Source: Verrucomicrobiaceae bacterium UBA2429
GTDB taxonomy: Bacteria; Verrucomicrobiota; Verrucomicrobiia; Verrucomicrobiales; Verrucomicrobiaceae
DNA: 59,303 bases
Direction of reading: 5' to 3'
Assembly: GCA_002343505.1 (NCBI GenBank)
Contig: DDQZ01000070.1
Coordinates: 250,423-309,725 of the forward strand
The notes under the pieces were generated by a model. That model had not been told where the DNA came from and did not search any database. It was given only the letters and a program-made list of their open reading frames with translations. Positions 24,973 through 33,183 of the stretch are shown here, one piece after another. A program made the translations under genes and the position numbers. Position 1 is the first letter of the stretch, and each line of letters opens with the position of its first letter.

Positions 24973-26373
24973 CTAGTTGCCCAGCCGCGTCACCAGCCCC
25001 TCCGCGAACGCGGTCAGCGTGTCGTCGCGGGCGCCCATGATGATGATGCGGTCGCCGGGCCGCGCCAGTTCGATCAGGCGGTCGCCGCATTGTTCGCGCG
25101 TCGGCAGATGCTCGGCGTGGCGGCCGTGATCGGCGACCGCGTCGGTCACGACAGCGCTGCCGATTGACTTGTCGGTGGTGCCGCCATGATAGACCGGGTC
25201 GGGCATCAGCAGCACGTCTTCTTCGGCCATATTGGTGATGAAGGTCTCGCCCAGTTCGCGGCCCATCGTGCGCAGCGGGTTGTAGCCGTGCGGCTGGAAG
25301 AAGAGCAGCAATCGGCCGGGGAAGGCGTGGAGCGTCTGCAGCGTCGCGGCGATCTTGTCGGGATTGTGCCCGAAATCGTCGATCACGGTGACGCCGCCCG
25401 CTTCCCCGATCAGTTCGAACCGGCGGCGCAGGCCGGTAAAGCCTGAGAGCGCCTCGGTGGCCTCCCCGAGTCCGATGCCCGTCGCGGTGACGGCGGCCAG
25501 CGCCGCGAGTGCATTTGAGGCATTGTGGCGGCCGGGAACAGCGAGCTTGAGCGGCACCGCCTCTCCGGAGCGGTGGTCGGTAACGGTGAAGGCGATCGCA
25601 TAGGGTTCCTCGGCGATCCCGGTCGCCATCAGATCCGCCTCCCGCTTCAGCCCGTAGGAGACGAGCTTGTCCGCCGGCAGCACCGCCGCCAGCAGCCGCG
25701 CCTCGCCATCGTCCATATTGACGATCACTTTCTCCGCCTTCGCGGCGAAACCGCCGAACAGATGGCGCAATTCGTCGAGCGACTTGTGGTCGAGCGTGAT
25801 GTTGTTCAGCACCGCGACGCTCGGCCGGTACAGCGCGATCGAGCCGTCGCTTTCGTCCACCTCGCTGACGAAATCCGGGCCGGTCCCGACCAGAGCGCTG
25901 GCGAACAGCTGATCCGGCGTCGCGAAATTCTTCATCACCGCGCCGTTCATCACCGTCGGGTCACGGCCCAGCGCGTGCAGGATCCAGCCGATCATGCCGG
26001 TGACGGTCGATTTGCCCGACGTGCCGCCGACCGCGATCCGGTTCTGCGCGTCGTTGAACAGCAAAGCGAGCAATTCGGCCCGCGTGAGCCGCTCGCAATC
26101 CAGTTCGCGGGCGCGCATGGCGTCCGGGACGGTGTCTTCGACCGCGGCTGAGGCCACGAAAATCTGGTCGCCGCTGGTCACGCCCGAACCGTCCTGCGGA
26201 AAGAGCGGAATGCCGCGATCGCGCAGGAAGCCGAATTTGTCGCTGCTCTTGGCTTGGTCGAGCGCACGGTCCGAGCCGGCGATATGGCCGCCGCGGCCCT
26301 GCACGATCAGGGCGAGCGGGAGCATACCGCTGCCGCCGATGCCGCAGAAAAAATAGGGTTTGTCGAGATTCAT
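24973..26373 (-). CDS. mpl: Mur ligase, Mpl-like (UDP-MurNAc:tripeptide ligase)
   Basis: A 466-aa Mur-family ligase: N-terminal FFCGIGGSGMLPLALIVQGRGGHIAGSD, ATP loop GGTSGKSTVTGMI, central SEVDESDGSIALYRPSVAVLNNITLDHKSL and C-terminal GRHNASNALAALAA, VIDDFGHNPDKIAATL. MurC and Mpl are hard to separate by eye. I prefer Mpl, which joins recycled L-Ala-D-Glu-mDAP to UDP-MurNAc, because the divergent neighbour is an LD-carboxypeptidase that makes that tripeptide. A housekeeping MurC would normally lie in the division cluster, and none of those genes are here. Confidence 0.75.
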   Translation of the reverse strand: MNLDKPYFFCGIGGSGMLPLALIVQGRGGHIAGSDRALDQAKSSDKFGFLRDRGIPLFPQDGSGVTSGDQIFVASAAVEDTVPDAMRARELDCERLTRAELLALLFNDAQNRIAVGGTSGKSTVTGMIGWILHALGRDPTVMNGAVMKNFATPDQLFASALVGTGPDFVSEVDESDGSIALYRPSVAVLNNITLDHKSLDELRHLFGGFAAKAEKVIVNMDDGEARLLAAVLPADKLVSYGLKREADLMATGIAEEPYAIAFTVTDHRSGEAVPLKLAVPGRHNASNALAALAAVTATGIGLGEATEALSGFTGLRRRFELIGEAGGVTVIDDFGHNPDKIAATLQTLHAFPGRLLLFFQPHGYNPLRTMGRELGETFITNMAEEDVLLMPDPVYHGGTTDKSIGSAVVTDAVADHGRHAEHLPTREQCGDRLIELARPGDRIIIMGARDDTLTAFAEGLVTRLGN

Positions 26374-26420
26374 CGCGCCGCCCTATTCAGAGCGGGCTGA
26401 CTTTACAAATGGGGCGAGGA

Positions 26421-27239
26421 ATGCGGATCGGCGTGGTGGCCCCGGCGGGGCGCCTGCAGCGGGAAACGGCCGAGCGGTTCGTCGCCTTCGCGTCCGCGCG
26501 GCGGCCGGACGTGACGATCGACCTCCACCCGCAATGCTATCTCAGCCACGGCCATTTCGCCGGGACGGACGAAGAAAGGCTGGAGGCGTTTGTCGCCTTC
26601 GCCAACGATCCGGCTTTCGACGCCATCTGGTTCGCGCGTGGGGGCTATGGCTCGAACCGGATCGCGGCGGCGGCGGTCGAACGGCTGAACAAGCACGCCC
26701 GGGACAAGACCTATCTCGGCTATAGCGATCTCGGCTACATGCTCGCCGCCCTCTACAAGGCCGGCTTCCCGCACGTCGCGCACGGGCCGATGCCGCAGGG
26801 GATCAGCCATGATGATGGCGCGGAAGCGGTGGCGCGCGGGCTGGGCTGGCTGGCGGACCGCGACACGGCGTGCGTGGAGCCGAGCCTTGAGCCGGGGGTG
26901 CCCGTGGCCGCCTTCAACCTGACCGTGCTCGGCACCCTGCTCGGCACCCAGCTGGAGCCGGACCTCGCGGGCCATGTGCTGATGATCGAGGATGTCGGCG
27001 AGATGGCCTACCGGATCGACCGGGCGATGTCGCATTTGACCGGCCAACCCAGCATGCGGCGCCTTCGCGGCATCCGCGCCGGGCGGTTCGATCCGGTGCC
27101 GGACAACGATCCGCCCTTCGGCGAGACCCCCGTGGAGATCGTGCAGGCCTGGTGCGACAGCGCCGGCATCCCCTTTCTCGGCACGGCCGACATCGGCCAC
27201 GATGCGGCGAACAAGGTGGTGCCGTTCGGGACGCCCTAA
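26421..27239 (+). CDS. ldcA: LD-carboxypeptidase (peptidoglycan tetrapeptide recycling)
   Basis: A 272-aa S66-family serine peptidase: MRIGVVAPAGRL, the FARGGYGSNRI and YLGYSDLGYMLAALYKAGFPHVAHGPM segments with the nucleophile serine in YSDLG, the glutamate in HVLMIEDVGE and the histidine near the C-terminus in TADIGHDAANKVVPFG. It removes the terminal D-Ala from recycled tetrapeptides in the cytoplasm; no signal peptide is present. The start at 26421 follows GGGGCGAGGA; 26409 would add 4 residues. The divergent ligase gene is the probable next enzyme in the pathway. Confidence 0.87.
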   Translation: MRIGVVAPAGRLQRETAERFVAFASARRPDVTIDLHPQCYLSHGHFAGTDEERLEAFVAFANDPAFDAIWFARGGYGSNRIAAAAVERLNKHARDKTYLGYSDLGYMLAALYKAGFPHVAHGPMPQGISHDDGAEAVARGLGWLADRDTACVEPSLEPGVPVAAFNLTVLGTLLGTQLEPDLAGHVLMIEDVGEMAYRIDRAMSHLTGQPSMRRLRGIRAGRFDPVPDNDPPFGETPVEIVQAWCDSAGIPFLGTADIGHDAANKVVPFGTP

Positions 27240-27352
27240 AGCCGGGTTTACTTCAACTCGGCGCGCGCCTGTGGAAACCTTAGTGTAATGGACTTGCAAA
27301 CTGATTGGCGTTGGTTCAATCCCAAGCCCTGTTTCAAAGGGAGGATTATTTC

Positions 27353-27601
27353 ATGGCGCAACAAAGCGGTCTGCAACGTCCGGTCACCCCGTCCGCCGAT
27401 CTGGCGGCGATCACCGGCAGCGATCCGTTGCCGCGCAGCCAGGTCGTCAAGAAGGTGTGGGATCACATCAAGGCGAACAATCTGCAGAATCCGGCGAACA
27501 AGCGCGAGATCCTCGCGGACGACAAGCTGAAGAAGATTTTCGGCAAGGACAAAGTGTCCATGTTCGAAATGAACAAGCATATCTCCGCCCACGTGAAGTA
27601 A
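27353..27601 (+). CDS. SWIB/MDM2 domain protein
   Basis: An 82-aa protein that is almost entirely a SWIB domain (SADLAAITGSDPLPRSQVVKKVWDHIKANNLQNPANKREILADDKLKKIFGKDKVSMFEMNKHISAHVK), a fold also found in eukaryotic chromatin remodellers and in chlamydiae. The bacterial role is unknown; DNA or topoisomerase association has been suggested for some fusions. AAGGGAGGA precedes the ATG. The Tn7-like transposon begins 27 bp after its stop codon, and the coding sequence is intact. Confidence 0.9.
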   Translation: MAQQSGLQRPVTPSADLAAITGSDPLPRSQVVKKVWDHIKANNLQNPANKREILADDKLKKIFGKDKVSMFEMNKHISAHVK

Positions 27602-27623
27602 GCGGCACAGCCGATTACTTCAG

Positions 27624-27628
27624 GCGGC
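27624..27628. repeat. Left copy of the 5-bp target-site duplication (GCGGC)
   Basis: GCGGC directly before the transposon left end; an identical GCGGC directly follows the right end at 35262-35266. Five-bp duplications are the rule for Tn7-like elements. Confidence 0.9.
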
Positions 27629-27747
27629 TGTGGGGGCGGGCATAAGTTGTCCCGCGACACCCCATAAGTTGTCCCGCGGGATGGCATAATTTGTCCCGGT
27701 TACGGCCGGCTGTTCATAGGGGCGGCCGGTCCGAGCCGGGACAAATT
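27629..27747. repeat. Left-end array of putative TnsB-binding sites
   Basis: The motif GGCATAA(G/T)TTGTCCCGC occurs in the terminal repeat (27629-27655) and again as CATAAGTTGTCCCGC (27663-27677) and GGCATAATTTGTCCCG (27683-27698), all in one orientation. A partial inverted copy, CGGGACAAATT, is at 27737-27747. Spacing of the first three is about 22 bp. Confidence 0.8.
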
Positions 27748-27770
27748 CCCTTTTCAGGATCTTCATGATT

Positions 27771-27789
27771 TTGGGCTTTTCGAGCCCAA
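27771..27789 (-). terminator. Hairpin after tniQ
   Basis: TTGGGCT/AGCCCAA with a 5-nt loop lies immediately downstream of the tniQ stop. There is no strong T-run on the minus strand, so termination is only suggested. Confidence 0.4.
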
Positions 27790-27791
27790 GT

Positions 27792-29858
27792 TCATCGGAC
27801 CCCGGCTTTCAGGGGATATTGACTGATATTGTTAGCGCGTAGCTGTCTCAGCACCGCGTCAACGCCTGCGATCCCGGTCGGCCCAAACATCGCTTCCGCC
27901 TCGCGAAGGCAGTCGGCCGCCGCGTTCCGATAGCGGATCTTGTCGGCCGCCTCGTCGAGCCTCTCCTCGAAGCGGATCGCCCCGCTGCTCCGCATCTTGG
28001 TCACCCCTTTCATGAACTCGCGCCGCCGTCGGTTGCCCCAGAGATCGTTGAGGAGGCTGGCGACCGTGTTGGTGGCCATGAAACTGTCCTTACTCGCGAC
28101 GTGACGCACGCGCGCAGCGACCGCGAGGCCCTTCACTGCATGCCTCGGGATCCTCAGGTCGGCCAGCGTTGGCGCCGCCACAGTGGTGACGGCGGGAACC
28201 TCGCCGGAGAGGATGTCCACGATCAGGTCCGAGGCGGTGTAGAGGATGCTGACGGTGGTCTGTGCCACGTCTCCGTAGCGCTCGAATTTCTCGGGGATGC
28301 GCGAGGGCACCACCCTCCGCACCGCCTTCGCCAGCCTGACCTGCATGTCGATGATGTCGGTGATCGCGAAGACGTCGCCCTTGGACCGGCCGTGGGCCGT
28401 GCTCTCGATCCTGACGGGCTGGAGGAGCCGGGGGTCGTTCCACACGGCGCCGCCGGTCCGCCGCTCGCGGCTGCAGAGCGTCTCAGCCACCACGCACAGC
28501 GACGCGTGCCGGTCGACCACCTCCATGAACTGCCGCGTGCGGGTGAGGAGAGCCTCGGCCAGCTGCTCGTCGGCCATCGTGCCGATGTCCTCTGCATCGA
28601 GCTCCGCGATGGCCTGATGATAGCTGCGTCTGAGGCCGGGGCCGACCCTCTCGCCGAGGATGCCGGCAATCACTCCGAGCGGCAGGACCCCGAGCAGCCT
28701 CCTGGCCACCCGGCTTGTCCGCGCCACGATCTTCGGTCGCAGCCGGTAACCTCGCCGTTCAAGCCACCGCCTGGTCTCGTCCGTGAGGACGGTCATGGGG
28801 TAGCCGTCGACCCCGATATGCGGGTCGAGCATCAACCGGCCCATCTCCGTGGCGAAGAGATCGGCGGGCGTGGTGTCACCGGCCACCGCATTTCTTCCGG
28901 CCACCTCGTCGAGCAGCGTGTGCCAGGCGTCGGGCCACCCTCTCAACACTCGCATTGCCGCCTCGACGCTGGCGATCGTCCTGCCGATGGCCAGCGTGTC
29001 GTTAGCGCGGCCGGTGGTCGCGAACGTGCGGCTGGTGCGCGCGAGGTCCTCCGAGGCTGGCGTGGTCGCCACGCGGCCGATGAGTTCGAGGATGGCGACA
29101 GCGTCCATGACGTGCATCGGAACGGTCTGGGGAAGTGGGGGCCTGTTCCGCGGCAGATCGAGATCGTCCAGGTTGATGGATGCCGGATCCGGCGCAACCG
29201 TGCGGCTGAGCCCGTCGAAGGGCGCGTCCAGCTGAGGCCCCTCCAGCCACAGTCTCGGTGTGGTGGCGGTCAGCCGCGGACCGAGTAGCTGGACCAGCCA
29301 GCGCGTCGTCGCTAGGGCCGCTTCCGAGGCGGGTCTGGTGCTGATCCGGCTGAAGGACTTTCCGCAGGGACAGCAGTCGGGCAGGGGCTCGCGGCCCGGA
29401 CCTCGCCTGACGAGGTGCACCGGCCGCGAGCAGTCGCACCTATCGACGAGGTATGTGCCGTGCTCGACGCAAGCGACCCAGTGGATGAGCTTCCACGCCT
29501 CCCGCATCGTGCCGCCCTCCGCGAGACAGAGGGGACAGAGGCGTAGCTGGTCCAGGCTCAGGTAGGATCGCCTCACGACTGTGCCCAGAAACGTGACTTG
29601 GTTGCGCTGCCGCCGGCCTGGCACTGGCCTGCACCGCATTCCGTCCAGCTCATCGACATGCACGAGGGCGAAGTCCGCCAGCCTCTGCCACTGGGCGTCG
29701 TCCCAATGGTCCGGGTTGTGCCTCCCGCCTGCGATGTGCTCGAACAGCCACGGATACGAGAGGCCGTTGATGTCGGCGAGCCGCATCATGAACCCCACCG
29801 CCGACTCTCCCGCGAGGGGGCTGGAAACGATCGGCAGCGCGTGCACCGGCTTCTTCAC
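27792..29858 (-). CDS. tniQ: TniQ/TnsD-family target-selection protein
   Basis: A 688-aa protein. The N-terminal TniQ domain is clear: HALPIVSSPLAGESAVGFMMRLADINGLSYPWL, then paired zinc-finger motifs LRLCPLCLAEGGTMREAWKLIHWVACVEHGTYLVDRCDC and CCPCGKSF. The remaining 450 residues are long enough for the DNA-binding extension found in TnsD-type homing proteins; short TniQ proteins of about 300-400 aa lack it. It would choose the insertion site and recruit the ATPase. Start GTG overlaps the tnsC stop by 4 bp, with GGCTGGAAGCC acting as ribosome-binding region. Confidence 0.88.
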   Translation of the reverse strand: MKKPVHALPIVSSPLAGESAVGFMMRLADINGLSYPWLFEHIAGGRHNPDHWDDAQWQRLADFALVHVDELDGMRCRPVPGRRQRNQVTFLGTVVRRSYLSLDQLRLCPLCLAEGGTMREAWKLIHWVACVEHGTYLVDRCDCSRPVHLVRRGPGREPLPDCCPCGKSFSRISTRPASEAALATTRWLVQLLGPRLTATTPRLWLEGPQLDAPFDGLSRTVAPDPASINLDDLDLPRNRPPLPQTVPMHVMDAVAILELIGRVATTPASEDLARTSRTFATTGRANDTLAIGRTIASVEAAMRVLRGWPDAWHTLLDEVAGRNAVAGDTTPADLFATEMGRLMLDPHIGVDGYPMTVLTDETRRWLERRGYRLRPKIVARTSRVARRLLGVLPLGVIAGILGERVGPGLRRSYHQAIAELDAEDIGTMADEQLAEALLTRTRQFMEVVDRHASLCVVAETLCSRERRTGGAVWNDPRLLQPVRIESTAHGRSKGDVFAITDIIDMQVRLAKAVRRVVPSRIPEKFERYGDVAQTTVSILYTASDLIVDILSGEVPAVTTVAAPTLADLRIPRHAVKGLAVAARVRHVASKDSFMATNTVASLLNDLWGNRRRREFMKGVTKMRSSGAIRFEERLDEAADKIRYRNAAADCLREAEAMFGPTGIAGVDAVLRQLRANNISQYPLKAGVR

Positions 29859-31024
29859 GGCTTCCAGCCGCGCTTGCCCGAGACCTTGTTCCTCGCCACG
29901 GGTTCGGGCGGCGCGAACGGGTTCTCGACGATTCTACGTTCCTCGCCTTCCGCCTCGGCGCTCATCAGGTGGGATTCCAGGACGCCCCGCTTCAGCTCCA
30001 CCGCAGCATGGAGGTGGTGCTCGCGAATCCGGTCTGAGCCGTCCTCAATGGCGAGGTCGGCGGCCTTGACGACGATGATGCCGAGCTGTCGCAGCAGCCC
30101 GAAGGTCGCGAAGTGCAGCTTCTCGGCCAGGGAAGGCTCATCGAGTCCGGCGTGCTCGTCGAAGGGCAGCTCGTCGTCGATGTCGGCGAGCAGGGCCCGG
30201 AACGTCTCCTTCTCCTCGTCGCTTCCATATCGGTATCGATCCACCTTGATCCGGTAGGGGGTGATGCTGGCGAGCTCGTCGTTCAAAGAGGGATCGACGA
30301 TGAGTTCGACCTTCTTGGTGCCGATCAGGACGAAGACGATCGTCTCCGCCAGTTCGCCATCGGGCTTGGCGGCGCTACGGGACTTGGACTTGGCGAAGTC
30401 GCGGACCCAGTTGGCGATGCGGTTGAGCCGGTCCGTGCCGTTGTCGCTGACCGTGTTGTGGAATTCGTCGAGCATCGCCAGCACGACCCCCTGGGCCATC
30501 ATCTGCGTCTTCACGCGGCGGGTGATCTCGGGAACGCCGAGCGACTTCACGCTGTTGACGAGCTTGTCGATATCCACGAGCGGTTCGCCGTTCAGCGTCA
30601 TCAGCTGGACCAGCATCGCCTGTGCCACCGCCTTGGGCGTGGAGCAGTTGCGCACGTCGACGTAGAGGACCGGCCGGACCACGCAGCGGGTGTCAGGGTC
30701 GCGACCCTCGGGGTGCGCGGCCAGGATGCGCTTCATGATCTCGGACTTGCCTACGCCGGTCTCCCCGGTGATGATTACGTTCTGAGCCTCGGCGTGCAGG
30801 TGTCGGTCGCGTACTGCCGACTTGACCACGCTAACGATGCGCTCCTCGATGTCGCGGGCGATGAACAGGTGGCGCAGGGCCTGCCGCCGCACCTTGTCCG
30901 GCGCAACCGCCCACGGCAGTTCGTCATCGGCAGTGGCTTCGCTGCCGGCGTATCCGTCCTGTTCGATGGTCGCCCGGGCATCGCCGCCCGTCTCGCGCTT
31001 CCTGGCCGACATGCGACAGTTCAC
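29855..31024 (-). CDS. tnsC: TnsC/TniB-like AAA+ transposition ATPase
   Basis: A 389-aa AAA+ ATPase: Walker A GETGVGKS at residues 87-94, Walker B VLAMLDEFHN at 181-190, then FVLIGTKKVELIVDPSLNDELASITPYRIKVDRY with sensor-like positions. In Tn7-like elements this protein links the target selector to the transposase and enforces target immunity. GTG start at 31024 overlaps the tnsB stop; an ATG at 31012 is possible. The C-terminus reads KRGWKP, the same last four residues as TnsB. Confidence 0.9.
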   Translation of the reverse strand: MNCRMSARKRETGGDARATIEQDGYAGSEATADDELPWAVAPDKVRRQALRHLFIARDIEERIVSVVKSAVRDRHLHAEAQNVIITGETGVGKSEIMKRILAAHPEGRDPDTRCVVRPVLYVDVRNCSTPKAVAQAMLVQLMTLNGEPLVDIDKLVNSVKSLGVPEITRRVKTQMMAQGVVLAMLDEFHNTVSDNGTDRLNRIANWVRDFAKSKSRSAAKPDGELAETIVFVLIGTKKVELIVDPSLNDELASITPYRIKVDRYRYGSDEEKETFRALLADIDDELPFDEHAGLDEPSLAEKLHFATFGLLRQLGIIVVKAADLAIEDGSDRIREHHLHAAVELKRGVLESHLMSAEAEGEERRIVENPFAPPEPVARNKVSGKRGWKP

Positions 31025-33183
31025 GGCTTCCAGCCCTTCTTCTTGCGCGGAGGCCGGGGCGGGGAGGAGCCACCCTCCGTCTCGTTTGTGGTGGTCGGCG
31101 CGCGCCCGTCCTCGGCCTCCGCTCCGACTAGGTGGAGGCGCGCCTTCTTGGCGACGGGTGTGTCCATGTCGTTCGAGGCCGTGGGCTTCGATTTCCAGGC
31201 CGCCTTGTGCGCCTCGGTCCCTGGCACGGTGTTGCGGGCGTCATTGCCTGCGGGAGCCACGCGTCCGACACCATCGAGGCGGGCGATCTGGGAGCTCGCG
31301 CGGATGCTGCGCCGCTTGCCGAGCGCGGAGCCGCGCATGATCGCGACCAAGTCCAGCTTGGCCTTGAGGAGCGCCTCGACGTCGGTGGACGCGTCGGCGC
31401 GGATGAATTCGCGGATCCGCCGGTGGTGCCACAGCGACAGGCCGCGGGCGTATTCGCGCCACTTCGGGGCGACGGGGACCGGGATCACGCGGTCGCTCTC
31501 GTGCGGCATTCTGACGTGGATCATGTCGATGCAGGCGGGGTCGGTGTGGAATTCCAGCTTGCCGCCCTGCTTGGCGAGGGCCTTCTGGAAGGCCGGCAGG
31601 CGCTGTACCTGGAGCAGCTCCGGGGAAAAGTACTGCATGCTGTGGGCGTTGATGCCGAACCGACCGGGCCTGGCGTGATCCGTTCGTCCGAAGAGATGGG
31701 CGACGTCGTCGATGTGGCTGATGATGTCGACCGGATCCTTGTCGGTCTTCTCCCTCCAGACCTTGATCGGCTGGCGGCCGTTAAGCCCTCGGTGGCCGGT
31801 ATAGGGGTAGATGTCGATGAAGAACTTGTGCAGCCCGTAGTCAAGGTCGTCCGGCGTGCAGACGGCGTCCTTCTGGGAATCGTAGCCCATCCGGACCAGC
31901 GTGTTGTGGAAGGTCGTGCCCTTCGTCGGGTGGAGCACCTTGCGGGTGATGGTGCCGATGACCTTCTCGACGGCGCCCTTCAGCCAAGGCTTCTTGCCGG
32001 CCATGATCTCGACGCGGTTGATGCCGATGCGCATGGCGAAGCGGGCGAGATGCTCGGCGATGTTCTCGCGCGCTCGGTCCACGGCCAGGGCGCGGGGCAC
32101 GCCGCCGGTCTCCGGCTCGCGGTCGATGACCCAGCCGCGTTCCTTCTTGAGCTCGTCGAGGTAGATCTTGGGCAGGATCGCATTGCGCAGCGCCTGCATC
32201 AGCGCGAGCGTGCTGGGTGGCTCGAAGGTCACGAACCAGCCAAGGACCATGCGGGTGCAGCGGTCCAGCACCACGACGAGCCACGGCCGTCCGATCGGCA
32301 GCAGGGTCTCGGGATCCACGACGAACAGGTCCATCCGGGTCGCGTCGAGCTCCACCCTGTCGAGCGGCGCTTCCGGGTCCGCCTGGGCCTCGGCCGAGCC
32401 ATAGCGGAGGAACGCGGCCATCTCGCCATAGCGGGCGCGCAGGACGGTGTCCTTGGGGATGGCGTCGATGGATGACTGGATCGCGGCCAGCCCGGGGGCC
32501 GCCAGGACCTTCTCGCCCTTGGCCAACCGCTCGGCGTTGAACCCCTTCATCCTGCCGGCGATTCGGTCCTTGAGGTCGTCGATCGTGATCGGCGGACGGA
32601 CAAGGTAGTGCTCGTCGACCATCTCCCCGATCAGCTGTCGGAGTGCCGCGTCGATGCGGTCCTCGTAGTTACCCTTGTGCCGGTGCCTGGAGATCAGCTT
32701 CTCGAGGTTAGGCGGATCGCCAGCGGCTGCGACCCAGCGGCGTGCGGATTTGAGCGTGGGCTTCGCGACCGTCTCGTGCGTGCGATTGCGCAGGCGCTTC
32801 CAGGTGCGGCCCTGGTCCTCGTAGGTGGCGTCGATGACGTCCTGCCAGTCTTGGGGCGTTTTGCCCTCTCCGGGGATGCCCTTCTCCGCCAGCGCCAGCA
32901 CGTAGATCAGCTTGCGTCGCGCCTCCTCGACATCGAGGTCTGTGGCCTTGCGCTGGCCGTGGACGCGGGAGGCGTTCCCATCCTTGGGCGGCCGCCCGAT
33001 CCCGCTGAAGAACCTGGCCTTCCCCGTGGCGATCTGCCTCTGCAGCTCGGCGTCGGTCCAGACCATGTGCACGAGGGTGGCACGGCAGCGCCATTCCATG
33101 GTGCGCCCCTGGCGGCGCTCCAGGTGGTAGCGGTGGCCATGATAGTCGACCCACGCGCCATCGACGGCCCTGACCGCGGTCAC
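31021..33183 (-). CDS. tnsB: TnsB/TniA-like DDE transposase
   Basis: A 720-aa retroviral-integrase-fold transposase. The catalytic residues are visible: Asp280 in VELDATRMD, Asp369 in ALAVDRARENIA and Glu406 in KGAVEKVIGTI. The core is preceded by about 250 residues of helix-turn-helix regions and followed by a beta-barrel part and a basic, disordered tail ending PPRKKKGWKP. It would bind the end repeats and join the 3' ends to target DNA. GTG start overlaps the tnsA stop (GTGA at 33180-33183). Length fits TnsB. Confidence 0.92.
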   Translation of the reverse strand: MTAVRAVDGAWVDYHGHRYHLERRQGRTMEWRCRATLVHMVWTDAELQRQIATGKARFFSGIGRPPKDGNASRVHGQRKATDLDVEEARRKLIYVLALAEKGIPGEGKTPQDWQDVIDATYEDQGRTWKRLRNRTHETVAKPTLKSARRWVAAAGDPPNLEKLISRHRHKGNYEDRIDAALRQLIGEMVDEHYLVRPPITIDDLKDRIAGRMKGFNAERLAKGEKVLAAPGLAAIQSSIDAIPKDTVLRARYGEMAAFLRYGSAEAQADPEAPLDRVELDATRMDLFVVDPETLLPIGRPWLVVVLDRCTRMVLGWFVTFEPPSTLALMQALRNAILPKIYLDELKKERGWVIDREPETGGVPRALAVDRARENIAEHLARFAMRIGINRVEIMAGKKPWLKGAVEKVIGTITRKVLHPTKGTTFHNTLVRMGYDSQKDAVCTPDDLDYGLHKFFIDIYPYTGHRGLNGRQPIKVWREKTDKDPVDIISHIDDVAHLFGRTDHARPGRFGINAHSMQYFSPELLQVQRLPAFQKALAKQGGKLEFHTDPACIDMIHVRMPHESDRVIPVPVAPKWREYARGLSLWHHRRIREFIRADASTDVEALLKAKLDLVAIMRGSALGKRRSIRASSQIARLDGVGRVAPAGNDARNTVPGTEAHKAAWKSKPTASNDMDTPVAKKARLHLVGAEAEDGRAPTTTNETEGGSSPPRPPRKKKGWKP

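Noticed and set aside
27602..27630. CAGCCG/CGGCTG dyad just after the SWIB gene as a native terminator
   Set aside because: One arm lies partly in the transposon end, so the dyad was created by the insertion and has no T-run.
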